Origin: Protaetiibacter larvae
GTDB taxonomy: Bacteria; Actinomycetota; Actinomycetes; Actinomycetales; Microbacteriaceae
Assembly (NCBI RefSeq): GCF_008365275.1
Contig: NZ_CP043504.1
Span: forward strand, 2,480,001 to 2,544,000
Reading direction: 5' to 3'
DNA length: 64,000 nt
How positions within the stretch are numbered: position 1 is the stretch's first letter; each line of letters opens with the position of its first letter. Below, in pieces: positions 25,495 to 34,300 of this stretch. The notes beneath the pieces were generated by a model. It was given only the letters and a program-made list of their open reading frames with translations. It searched no databases and was not told the DNA's origin. The position numbers and the translations under genes were made by a program.

Positions 25495-27131
25495 ATCACC
25501 GAGGTGTCCTGTTCGTGGAAGGTGTACCGGTAGGCGATCTCGGCGGGCGAGAAGAACATGGACTGCTCGTCCATCACGTGCTGCACCCGGGGATCGACCG
25601 TGCCGGTGGTGACGTGCTTGGCCGTCGCCGCGTACTTCGTCGCATCATGCGGATAGCCGGATCCTGCGGCCTCGGTGTTCACGGTCACCCAGTTCGCGCC
25701 CTGGTGCGGCGGAACGCCGTCGAGTCGCGGCACGTGGTCACCGTCGTGCTGGAAGGCGAGCACCGAGACGTCGTCGGGGATCCGCATGTGGTCGATCGGG
25801 GCACCCGCGACGGCGATCGCCCGGATCGTGAAGCCCGAGTCGGGGTTCGACGCGATGGCACCGGCCAGGATGCCGCCCTGGCTCCACCCGACGAGCATCA
25901 CCGAGTCCTCCGGGCCGATGCCCGCCTGCCGCATGGCCTCGGTCACCGCCCGCTCGTACGCGGCCTGCATGTCGGGGGTGAGGATGAGCGCGAGGTTGGA
26001 GCCGAGGTCGTTGACCGCTCCGTGGTCGCCGCCGGGAACCTGCCAGTCCTGGGTGCTCGGCAGGGTGACCCGCCAGATCGGCTTGCCGTTCTCGTCGAGG
26101 GCGGGGGTGCCATCCGGGTTGAGCACCTGGACGATCTCCACCACCGTCGAGCTGTCGCCGCCGGCCTTGTCGATCACGTTGTTGTTGGTGAACAGGTACT
26201 CGTAGCGCTCGGCGGGTTCCTTCTGGACCAACTGCCCGCCGAGGGGCTTCGTCGGCACGACGGTGGGTGTCGGCGTCGCCGCCTCCCGCAGCATGAGCGC
26301 GGCGACGACGGGCGTCAGCAGGGGCACCACGGCGATGGCGATGCCGATCAGGATCTCGACGAGGTCGTCGGGCGAGGTGCCCGTCGCCAGCAGGATGAGG
26401 AAGGTCGGGATGAGGATCGCGAGCGCCGTGAGGATGACGACGAGCGCCACGACCACCATGACGGCCAGCAGCACCCCCGTCAGCACCGTGTCGAGGATGC
26501 GCGCGACCCACTCGCCGACGGCGAGCAGGAAGGACCCCATGTCCTTGAGCGCGGCACCCACCTTGTCCAGGAGGGAGTCGTTCAGGGCGTCGAGCACGGG
26601 GCGGATCCGGTCGGCTGCGGTCCGCGCGGCGAGATCCCACTCGTATTCGGCGTCGATCGCGCGCGACTCGGCGTGAGCGAGCAGCGTCTCGGCGTGCGCC
26701 TTCTCACGGGTGAGCCAGGCCATGCGCCGCGCCAGCTCGTCGGCCTCCTCCGGGTCGGGTGCGGAGACCATCAGCAGGAGCTTGCGCCGCTGGAGCTCGC
26801 CGAGCTCGTGGTCGTAGTAGCGCACCTTGGTGCGCGCGTCCTCGACATCGGTGATCGCTCGGCGATGCTCGCCCTGCAGTTCGGCGAGCCGCACCGCGAA
26901 CTCGCGCACCGCGCTCCCCGTGGTCGAGAATCGCGGCTCGGCGGTGCGCAGCGATCGCGCCGCATCGCTGGTGCGATCGCGGATCGCGTCCGCGCTCTGG
27001 CCGATCGACGCATCGTCGGCGGCGATGCGGTCGAGGTCGCGCGCCAGATCGAGCAGCAGCTGCGCGGTGGCGCTCAGCTCGACGGCGTCGTCCGCGAGAA
27101 CGGCCACGTCACCCGGGAGGTGCGAACGCAT
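25491..27131 (-). CDS. Putative T7SS effector: HLPGD N-terminal domain, membrane segments, alpha/beta-hydrolase C-terminus
   Basis: A 546-residue protein. Residues 1-210 are a long helical domain starting MRSHLPGD, with RYYDHELGELQRRKLL near residue 100; residues about 217-283 hold hydrophobic segments; the C-terminal half (about 300-546) has an esterase/lipase elbow VGWSQGGILAG near residue 415 and GAPIDHMRIPDD. The helical domain resembles the N-terminus of the 450-residue protein at 29.2-30.5 kb. Coupled one base after its W-x-x-H-R partner (TGATG) and followed by a lipoprotein. By analogy to LXG/WXG effectors I infer secretion by the adjacent EssC machine; the substrate is unknown. Confidence 0.75.
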   Translation of the reverse strand: MRSHLPGDVAVLADDAVELSATAQLLLDLARDLDRIAADDASIGQSADAIRDRTSDAARSLRTAEPRFSTTGSAVREFAVRLAELQGEHRRAITDVEDARTKVRYYDHELGELQRRKLLLMVSAPDPEEADELARRMAWLTREKAHAETLLAHAESRAIDAEYEWDLAARTAADRIRPVLDALNDSLLDKVGAALKDMGSFLLAVGEWVARILDTVLTGVLLAVMVVVALVVILTALAILIPTFLILLATGTSPDDLVEILIGIAIAVVPLLTPVVAALMLREAATPTPTVVPTKPLGGQLVQKEPAERYEYLFTNNNVIDKAGGDSSTVVEIVQVLNPDGTPALDENGKPIWRVTLPSTQDWQVPGGDHGAVNDLGSNLALILTPDMQAAYERAVTEAMRQAGIGPEDSVMLVGWSQGGILAGAIASNPDSGFTIRAIAVAGAPIDHMRIPDDVSVLAFQHDGDHVPRLDGVPPHQGANWVTVNTEAAGSGYPHDATKYAATAKHVTTGTVDPRVQHVMDEQSMFFSPAEIAYRYTFHEQDTSVI

Positions 27132-27451
27132 CAGGACTCCCCCGGGGTGTGGAGGTTCGCCGGATCGAGGAACTGACGAGCGCGGTTCTCGAGATCCTGA
27201 TCGAGCTCGGTGAAGGTGTCGTGGATCGCCTTGTTGGCGTCGCGCAGGAAGTTCAGCTCCGTGACGAGGTCCTCGCGATGCACGCTCCAGGCATCACGGA
27301 ACGCGCCGAGCGCGCCGGCGAGCTTGTCGTGGCCCGCCGCATCGGGGAGTCGACGGTACGCCTCCCCCATGCCGACCAGCCGGGTGGAGACGAAGTCGAG
27401 CGCGTAGTGAGCGCGCAGCAGGCGATCGAGGTCGAAGCGGAGGTCGGCCAT
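27131..27451 (-). CDS. WXG100-like helical protein, module B
   Basis: A 106-residue helical protein with the size and pattern of small T7SS partner proteins. FRDAWSVHRED, followed by NFLRDANKAIHDTF, aligns with FRDSWDKHRLD and QWLRDSVGNIHDQL of the 30536-30856 product; both begin MADLR.D.DRL. The W-x-x-H-R motif replaces the usual W-x-G. Its stop overlaps the ATG of the large hydrolase-type protein, so the two are probably made stoichiometrically and may form a complex for export. Confidence 0.78.
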   Translation of the reverse strand: MADLRFDLDRLLRAHYALDFVSTRLVGMGEAYRRLPDAAGHDKLAGALGAFRDAWSVHREDLVTELNFLRDANKAIHDTFTELDQDLENRARQFLDPANLHTPGES

Positions 27452-27453
27452 GC

Positions 27454-28089
27454 TCAGCCTCCCGCCGTCGCGGTGACGGGTGCGGGCCAGCGGATGGTCG
27501 AGACGACCGCGTCGAAGAGGGCCAGCATCTCCTCCTCGTACTCGGCGAGCGCGGTCGAGAAGGTGAGGAGCGCGATGCGGTTCGGATCGCGCGCCGCGAG
27601 CCAGTAGTCGGCCTCGATGAACTCGAACGACCTCTCGACGCCCGCCTCTACGACGTCCCGCACGCGGCGCCACGAGTAGCGCACGGCCTGCAGCGCCTCC
27701 GGGTCGGCGACCACGGGCCGGCTGCCGCCGCTTCCGTCGGGGCCCCATGAGCGGGTCTCGGCGAGGAGGAACCTCTCGAGGTCCTGCAGGCCGAGGGCCG
27801 CGAAATCCGTCGATTCGACGGAGAGGACGAACACCGCCAGCCAGGCGGGCAGCGGCACCCGCGGCGTGAGGCTGAGCGCGACGTAGAAGTCCGTCGCCCC
27901 TCCGCGTTTGGCTTCGGCGGCCGCCTTCTCGAACCGTCCGCGCAGCTCGGCGCGCAGCTCGGCGAGGTCGTCGCGCCGGTGGGTGACCTCGCTGAGGATC
28001 TTGCGGATCGACCGCAGGATGCTGGCGTCGGTGCTCAGGTCGATGCGCCCCCAGCGGCCGGGAAGCTCGAATCGTGGCGCGTCGATCAC
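27454..28089 (-). CDS. Secretion-locus accessory protein, related to the 225-aa protein at 24.4 kb
   Basis: A 211-residue soluble protein. FELPGRWGRIDL, VPLPAWLAVFVLSV, EADYWLAARDPNRIALLTFSTAL and LFDAVVSTIRW correspond to segments of the 24350-25027 product, so the two are paralogues at the two ends of module B. GTG at 28089 overlaps the preceding stop (GTGA). PsbP/Mog1-like fold suspected from strand pattern only. Candidate chaperone or immunity factor; no catalytic motif. Confidence 0.7.
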   Translation of the reverse strand: MIDAPRFELPGRWGRIDLSTDASILRSIRKILSEVTHRRDDLAELRAELRGRFEKAAAEAKRGGATDFYVALSLTPRVPLPAWLAVFVLSVESTDFAALGLQDLERFLLAETRSWGPDGSGGSRPVVADPEALQAVRYSWRRVRDVVEAGVERSFEFIEADYWLAARDPNRIALLTFSTALAEYEEEMLALFDAVVSTIRWPAPVTATAGG

Positions 28090-28712
28090 GCGATGTCCTC
28101 TCCGATACGTACCGGCGTTCCCCCGGAGGCCAGGGCGACGACGTAGTCCGCCGCGTTCTCGAAGGCCGCGAGATCCTCGGTGACGAGCGTGAACTCGGCG
28201 ATCGCACCCCACCCGCGGGGGAAGACGCCGAGGAACACCCGCTCCGTCGCCGGCGGGGCGAGCGGTTCGTCGGCCGGCGGCACCAGGATGTCCGTGCTGA
28301 GCACGGCCGGACCCGCCGGCAGCGCGAGTTCCTCGACTCGACGGTTGAGCGCCTCCCCGCCGCCCGCGGGCACGAAGCCCTGTGCCGCGCGCAGGTAGTC
28401 CGCGTAACCCGACGCCGTCACGCGGGCCAGGCGGAAGCTGAGCAGCGCGTCCACGCGCCCCAGCTCGGGGTGTGCGACGAGTGCGAACGACCGCCGCGAC
28501 CCGGGGGACAGCTTTCGGGCGAGGTCGAGCATGCCCCGCAGCCCCTCCGCGAGCATCCCCCTGACCGGTCCGTCGAGCTCGAACGAGTCGAGGGCGGCCT
28601 CCACCCAGGTGTCGTCGTCGGTGGCCTCAGGGCTCGGAAGCTCGATCCACTCGGCATCGAGGGCGAATTCGAGAACCTCGGATTCGGGGGACATGTCTGC
28701 TCTCTCGATCAT
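28086..28712 (-). CDS. Secretion-locus accessory protein, 208 aa
   Basis: No named family. RSFALVAHPELGRVDALLSFRLARV, a proline-rich turn, then VFLGVFPRGWGAIAEFTLVTEDLAAFENAADYVVALAS give a strand-helix layout similar to the two paralogues at 24.4 and 27.5 kb, so it may be a distant third member. ATG at 28712 overlaps the upstream stop by one base (TGATG); an ATG six codons later is possible. Sits between modules A and B, coupled on both sides. Confidence 0.66.
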   Translation of the reverse strand: MIERADMSPESEVLEFALDAEWIELPSPEATDDDTWVEAALDSFELDGPVRGMLAEGLRGMLDLARKLSPGSRRSFALVAHPELGRVDALLSFRLARVTASGYADYLRAAQGFVPAGGGEALNRRVEELALPAGPAVLSTDILVPPADEPLAPPATERVFLGVFPRGWGAIAEFTLVTEDLAAFENAADYVVALASGGTPVRIGEDIA

Positions 28713-29161
28713 CAGGCGAAGAACCCGAACGCAGGGCGTTCGCCGGTCGGCTGCGGGAGCGGCGCGGGGTCGCTCATGGTGTCGACGTACGCGGCATCGC
28801 CGCGACGCACCCAGTTGGCGTCGCGATTGCGGTGGACGTACTCGATCGCCGTCGTGAGCTTGCCGACGACCTTCTCGTGCTGCTTCGGCGTGAGGTCGAC
28901 GAACCACGGCTCGGTGAGCGACGAGCCCCGGGCACGGTTGATGATCGCGACTGTCAACGCCTGCGCGTTCCCGGTCGCCGACCAGCACACGAGCGAGCGG
29001 CGCTCCCCCTTGCGGGAGTCGCCCACGAGCATCAGCGCGCCGTCCGGCAGGGCGAACTGGTAGAACACCGGCAGCTCCATGCGAGTGCTGTGGAAGTTGA
29101 GATGCCACATGATCCGCTCGGCGAGGGTGCGCTTCTCGGTCTCGGAGAGCGTCGCCTTCAC
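28712..29161 (-). CDS. Hypothetical protein of effector module A, 149 aa
   Basis: A soluble protein (VKATLSETEKRTLAERIMWH...) with VFYQFALPDGALMLVGDSRKGE, SLVCWSATGNAQALTVAIINRA and PWFVDLTPKQHEKVVGKL; no family recognised. GTG at 29161 is preferred: it lies 19 bp after the module A effector stop, with CGAGG as possible ribosome site, and no earlier ATG/GTG fits the frame well. First gene after the effector, so an immunity role is a reasonable guess by position only. Confidence 0.6.
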   Translation of the reverse strand: MKATLSETEKRTLAERIMWHLNFHSTRMELPVFYQFALPDGALMLVGDSRKGERRSLVCWSATGNAQALTVAIINRARGSSLTEPWFVDLTPKQHEKVVGKLTTAIEYVHRNRDANWVRRGDAAYVDTMSDPAPLPQPTGERPAFGFFA

Positions 29162-29180
29162 GACGACCTCGACAAACCGG

Positions 29181-30533
29181 TCACCGGGAACCCGCCGCGC
29201 AGACCGCCGGGTTCGACAGATCAGGTGCGTAGCCGAGCTCCACGACCGGCCGCACGACATCCACCACGGCCCCGAAGCCGTCGGCCAGGAGTCCGACGCC
29301 GTCGATCGCGGTCTCCACCTTGCCGAGGGTGCCGAGGGTGATGGGGTCGACGAGCGAGAGGATGAGCTCCCCCGGGTCACCGCCGCCGAAGCTGAGGTCG
29401 GACCCGGCGGTCGGACCGTGGATGTCGAAGTCGAGCGCGCTGCTGAAGGCGAAGTCGATCACGTCGCCATTGGCCTCCACGACCGAGTCGATCGCATTGT
29501 CGGCGACGAACTCGAGCAGCTCCGCGCCCGGACTGACCGCACGGACGACGGTCGTGCCGCCGCTGGCGAGCGACGCCGCGGTGGACGCGCCGGACTTGAC
29601 CATCGTGCCGAGGGACTCCTTGGCCCAGGCGTTCGCACCGGGGCCGAGCTTCGCGGTCACGACACCGACGACGGCCATGATGCCGTCGCTGAGCACGCGC
29701 CCGAGGGTCTCCCGGCCCATGAGGAACAGCAGCGCCGAGCACGCGAAGATCGCGATGCCGAGAATGGCGGACAGCGCCGTCAGGGCCGTCGCGATCGCGG
29801 CGAACGCGGGGAAGAAGATGGCGAGCACCGCGAAGACCAGCGCGAGCACGTCGACGATCTGTTTGATCACCTCGAGCACGTCCCGCAGCGCCTCGAGGAT
29901 CGGGCCGACATAGCGGGAGATGAGATCCCAGGCGTTCTGGAGGTCGCCGATGAACCCGTCGAACCATCCGTCGTTGATCCCCGCGGCCTCGGCGGCGGCA
30001 CCGAGGCCGGCGATGGCCGCGTTGACGGCGGCGTCGCGCGCCTCGACCGCCGCCTGGTAGGCGCCGAGGTACGTCGCGTAGTGGCGGTCGTACTGCGAGG
30101 CCCTCTGTGCGGCTTCGGCGAGATCGGCGAGGAACTCCGGATCTGCGTTGTGCAGCCAGCGCTGCTCCTCGAGTTCGCGGTGGCGGTGGCGCCAGTACCG
30201 GGCGTTGTGGTTGTTGGTGTCGATGTGGTTGCGCGCCGTGGTCGCGCGCGACTGGGCGTCGGAGAGGGCGGAGGAATACGACTCGAAGGTGTCGGCCGCG
30301 CCCTGGTAGCGCACCGCGACCTTGGCCGCGTCAGCGTGGACATCCTCCGCCTGCTCGCGCACGGCGTCGATCGCCTCGCCGATCGTGAGGTTCTCGTTCG
30401 CCAGGGCACGCAGTTCGCGTGCCGCCTCGCGCAGGGCCTCGGCGGTGTTGTCGTACGCCCGGGCGAGGGAACGCACGCGTCCGGCATCCCCGGGAAGGTG
30501 GTCGGGCAGGGGGTCGTCGCACAGGATGCACAT
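29181..30533 (-). CDS. Putative T7SS effector or secreted partner: HLPGD N-terminal domain and hydrophobic centre
   Basis: A 450-residue protein beginning MCILCDDPLPDHLPGD. Helical residues 1-210 include ARYWRHRHRELEEQRWL, matching RYYDHELGELQRRKLL of the 546-residue protein; hydrophobic segments lie at about 218-278; the C-terminus (about 300-450) has VDNAIDSV-type helices and GSDLSFGGGDPGELILSLVDP but no toxin family I recognise. ATG at 30533 has an AGGCGG ribosome site; GTG at 30539 would overlap the upstream stop. Two N-terminal Cys (C2, C5) are unusual. Secretion is inferred from context. Confidence 0.7.
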   Translation of the reverse strand: MCILCDDPLPDHLPGDAGRVRSLARAYDNTAEALREAARELRALANENLTIGEAIDAVREQAEDVHADAAKVAVRYQGAADTFESYSSALSDAQSRATTARNHIDTNNHNARYWRHRHRELEEQRWLHNADPEFLADLAEAAQRASQYDRHYATYLGAYQAAVEARDAAVNAAIAGLGAAAEAAGINDGWFDGFIGDLQNAWDLISRYVGPILEALRDVLEVIKQIVDVLALVFAVLAIFFPAFAAIATALTALSAILGIAIFACSALLFLMGRETLGRVLSDGIMAVVGVVTAKLGPGANAWAKESLGTMVKSGASTAASLASGGTTVVRAVSPGAELLEFVADNAIDSVVEANGDVIDFAFSSALDFDIHGPTAGSDLSFGGGDPGELILSLVDPITLGTLGKVETAIDGVGLLADGFGAVVDVVRPVVELGYAPDLSNPAVCAAGSR

Positions 30534-30535
30534 GG

Positions 30536-30856
30536 TCACACCGCCTGGGGTCGGTTCGAGGCGCCGGACGCCGGAGGGGCGGTCAGGCCCTTGGCGAGCT
30601 CGGTGTCGGTGCCGGAGAGCTGATCGTGGATGTTGCCGACGGAGTCGCGCAGCCACTGGAGCCGGTCGCGGATGTCGAGCCGGTGCTTGTCCCAGGAGTC
30701 CCGGAAGGAGTTGGCGGCGACGCCGAGGCGCGCGTCGCCGACGGCGATCGCGACGTCGATCGAGGTCTCGGTCTCCCGCGACATGGCGGTCACGGCCAGC
30801 TCGAGGTTGCGGTGCAGCTCGCCGAGTCGGTCGTAGTCGACTCTCAGATCGGCCAT
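30536..30856 (-). CDS. WXG100-like helical protein, module A
   Basis: A 106-residue helical protein. FRDSWDKHRLDIRDRLQWLR and DSVGNIHDQLSG match the module B protein at 27131-27451, with the W-x-x-H-R turn in the same place; the last 15 residues are low-complexity. Its stop abuts the start of the 450-residue protein. Size, helical content and place between a WXG100 gene and an effector-like gene support a T7SS small partner or substrate. Confidence 0.78.
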   Translation of the reverse strand: MADLRVDYDRLGELHRNLELAVTAMSRETETSIDVAIAVGDARLGVAANSFRDSWDKHRLDIRDRLQWLRDSVGNIHDQLSGTDTELAKGLTAPPASGASNRPQAV

Positions 30857-30928
30857 GCGGGATCCTTCCGGGTCGGGTGGGCGGAGTGCGGGAGCCGGCC
30901 GGCGCCGTCGACGCCGGCCGGCCGCGGA

Positions 30929-31225
30929 CTAGCCGCGGATGGCGTTGGCGAGACCCTCGTCGGTCTGCTGCAGCGCGTCGGCCGCCGACACGAGGAAGTT
31001 GGCGAGACCGTCGAGGCCGTCGATGGCCTGCGAGGTGCCGGTGCGGAACTGCTCGAACGAGTCGCGGTAGGCGGCGGAGGACTGCTCGGCCTGGAATCCG
31101 GACGCGGTGAGCTGCTGCACGAGGTTCGAGAGCTCGGTGAGCTTCGAGTGCAGGTCGTCCTTGCCGGCCTGCAGACGGCGGGCGGCGTCGCGAAGCTCGT
31201 CGTAGGTGACGTTGAGGTTGGCCAT
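30929..31225 (-). CDS. WXG100-family T7SS protein (motif-degenerate)
   Basis: A 98-residue two-helix protein (NLNVTYDELRDAARRLQAG, then LVQQLTASGFQAEQSSAAYR and FLVSAADALQQTDEGL). Length and helix-turn-helix layout are those of ESAT-6/EsxA-like WXG100 proteins, but the turn reads SGFQ rather than W-x-G, as in some actinobacterial members. It has the best ribosome site of the locus (AGAAGGAG), suggesting high expression, and its own promoter with a shared palindromic operator upstream. Directly follows the EssC-like ATPase gene. Confidence 0.88.
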   Translation of the reverse strand: MANLNVTYDELRDAARRLQAGKDDLHSKLTELSNLVQQLTASGFQAEQSSAAYRDSFEQFRTGTSQAIDGLDGLANFLVSAADALQQTDEGLANAIRG

Positions 31226-31273
31226 GATGCTCCTTCTGATGGTTCCCGCGTAGCACGGGGGCTGGTGGTTGTG

Positions 31274-31279
31274 ACTGTA
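31274..31279 (-). promoter_or_regulatory. Candidate -10 of the WXG100 / effector unit
   Basis: TACAGT on the minus strand, about 48 bases before the WXG100 ATG and 25 bp downstream of the palindromic motif at 31302-31319. -35 not clear. Confidence 0.4.
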
Positions 31280-31301
31280 TTGACTTGTTGAGGATCGGTC
31301 G

Positions 31302-31319
31302 ATGGGGATGACTCCCCAT
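31302..31319. promoter_or_regulatory. Locus operator-like palindrome, copy 1
   Basis: ATGGGGATGACTCCCCAT: 7 bp perfect arms around TGAC, in the gap between the EssC-like gene and the WXG100 gene. On the minus strand it reads ATGGGGAGTCATCCCC, matching copies at 46163-46180 and 50717-50734. Confidence 0.6.
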
Positions 31320-31323
31320 GTCG

Positions 31324-34300
31324 CTACGGGACGAGCGGCAGCTGGACTCGGACGGCCTTTCCGCGGGCGATGAAGAAGCCGCGACCGGGCGGGAAGTCGC
31401 CGCGCGAAACCCGCGGCAGCGAGGTCTTGAGGATCGTGTCGCCCTCCATCGACTCCGGCTGCAGCAGGAAGCCGGTGCGGGCCGCCTTCACCTCCTGCAG
31501 CAGCGGCCAGGAGGAGCCCCATCCCCCGCTCTCGTTCTCGGCGATGAGCAGGTGATCGCTGCGCTTGATCGCCTTGATCATCTCGACGAGAGCCGAGTCG
31601 GCGGAGGTGGAGAGGAAGTCGCCGATCTGCTCGATGATCACGAGGATCTTCTCGCCGCCGCCGGTCTCCGCGACGGTCGCGGTGACCTCCTTCGCGAGGG
31701 AGGCGGCATCCTCGACGGTGAGCGCCTTGGCCTCCCAGCCCGGCTGCTGCCCGATCACCGAGCGCGGCGACCCGAAGTAGTAGCGGGTGAGCTTCGGATG
31801 CGATCGGCCGACCGAGGCGATGAGCCAGCGCAGCGCGTTGCTGCGGCCCGATGCGGGCGGACCGGCGAGCACGATGGCTCCCGAGGGCTCGAAGCCGACC
31901 GGGGCGAGGGTGTCGTCGGAGATGCCGAGGGCGGGCAGGCCGTCGACGGTCGCGGGGAGCGCGGCTGCGGGGATCTCGGTGCCGAGCGAGCCCACCTCGA
32001 CCGCCTCCGCCCGTCCCGTGCGACGGATGGCCTCGGCGAGCGCCGCGATGGCCTTCGCCTGCTCGGCGACCCCCTGCACACCGCCGACGATCGCCAGCTG
32101 GGCTTCGGCGCCGTCGATCACGGCGCGCCCGGGGGGCGATGCGGGCGAGAGGATGTCGGCGGGCGCGTCGAGCAGCAGGTAGCCGCCCTCGTCGGCGAGC
32201 CGCAGCGCGACCCGGCGCTGGAACGCGGAGGAGACGCCGGTCGGCACGCTGCCCGGCCGGTCCGCGGTGATCGCCACGTGCATCCCGAGCGCGCGCCCCT
32301 CGGCCAGGATCTGCTGGAACACGCCGTACCACGGGGCGCGGGTGGCGCCGATCTCAAACTCGTTCTTGAAGGTGGGGAAGTTGTCCACGAGCAGCAGGAT
32401 GCGGCGCTCGTCTGGCGCGTTCGCGATCCGCCGGTAGTCGACGATCGAGCCCGCGTCGACCGCCGTGTAGGCGGCGCTGCGGCGCTCGAGCTCGTCGCGG
32501 AGCATCCGCAGCAGCCGCACGACGCGCTCGGTGTCGTCGCCCGCCACGATGGAGCCGACGTGCGGCAGCGCCTCGAGCATCCGGAGCCCCCCGGTGCCGA
32601 AGTCGAGCCCGTACACGTCGACGGGGCCGCCGCGAGGGGTGATGCCGGCCGCCGCCGCGAGCGAGCGCAGCGCGACCGTCTTGCCCGCGCCGCCCGCACC
32701 GAAGTAGGCGATGTTGCCGTCGATGTCGGGCCGGAACACGACCTCCTGCTGCTTCTGCAGCTGCGGCAGGTCGGCCACGCCGAGCACGAGCTCGGTGTCG
32801 GTGCGCTGGTGGAGGCGGGTGAGATCGAACACCGGGGCGAGCTCGTCGAGCCACGGACGCCGCGGCGCCGGGATGCGGGCCTCGCCTGCCGCCGCCACGA
32901 GGTTCGCCACGAGCCGCGCCTGGTCGGTGGGTCCGGGATCGGCCTGGCTCTCGGCCGCCGACTGCTCGTCCTTGCCGGGCAGCTCCCAGACGTGCTCGGC
33001 GCCGAAACGCAGTTCCGCCACCTCGACGCTGGGGGCGGCGGGGGTGTCGCTCGTCCAGCCGCCCGCGTAGGCGGACTGGAAGGGCGTGAGGCGCCCCGGG
33101 CCGGTCTTCGCGATGCCGCGTCCCGGGATGGACGGGTCGAAGGTGCCGGCCACCTTGTCGCCCACGACATCCATCGAGTCCGACTCGTCGGCCATGCGCA
33201 ACGCGATGCGCAGGTTGGTGTTGGCGCGCAGGTTGTCCTTGATGACGCCCGCGGGACGCTGGGTGGCCATGATCAGGTGGATGCCGAGCGAGCGACCGCG
33301 CTGGGCGATGTCGACCACGCCGTCCACGAACTCCGGCACCTCCCCCGCGAGGGCGGCGAACTCGTCGATCACGAGCACGAGCGCGGGCGGGGTCTCCGGG
33401 TCGCCGCGCTTCTCGAGGTCGAGCAGGTCCTTGGCCTTCTTGCGGTTGAAGAGGTGCTCCCGGTGGTGCAGCTCGGCGCGCAGCGAGGTGAGGGCGCGAC
33501 GCACCAGATGCGGGCTCAGGTCGGTCACGAGGCCGACGCAGTGCGGCAGGTGCACGCAGTCGGCGAAGGCCGAACCGCCCTTGTAGTCGACGAACAGGAA
33601 GGTGACCCGATCCGGGCTGTACTCGGCGGCCATCCCGAGCACCCAGGCCTGCAGGAACTCGGACTTGCCGGATCCGGTGGTGCCGCCCACGAGCGCGTGC
33701 GGTCCCTGGGTGCGCAGGTCGAGGTGCATCGCGTCGACGCCGGCCGAGCCGACGATGGCGCGCAGCTTGCCGGGGCGGCGGCGCACGAGCGGGCCGCCGG
33801 AGCGGTCGTGGATGGAGTCGTTCTCACGCCAACGGCCGACCGCCGCCGAGGGGGTGGTCGCCAGGGCCGGCCCGACGAGCGAGAGCAGGGTGACCGAACG
33901 GGGCAGGTCGCTCGAGTCGGCGACGGCGGCGCCGGCGTCGGTCACGGGGGCGAGTCGCCGTGCGAACCACAGGGCCTGGTCGCGGGTGACGGGCTCGGTG
34001 CGCACCGAGGTGATGGCGTCGCCGAGCCGCACGAGCCCCACCCGGGCGCTGCTGTCGGTGTCGACCACGACGAAGGTGCGTGCGACCGCGGGAAGCTGCT
34101 CCTGCGTGGGCGAGACCCAGATCGGGTACACGCCGGCATCCGCGGCGCGCTCCGCGAGCTGCACGAGCCGGGCGCGATCGACGGGCGCGTCGTCGGAGAT
34201 GAGCAGCACGACCGCGGGGGTCGCCGCGGGCGGCGGCGCGACCTCCTCGGCGCCGTCGCCGACGGCGGCGCCCGCCACGAGGGCCGAGGACTCGAGCATC

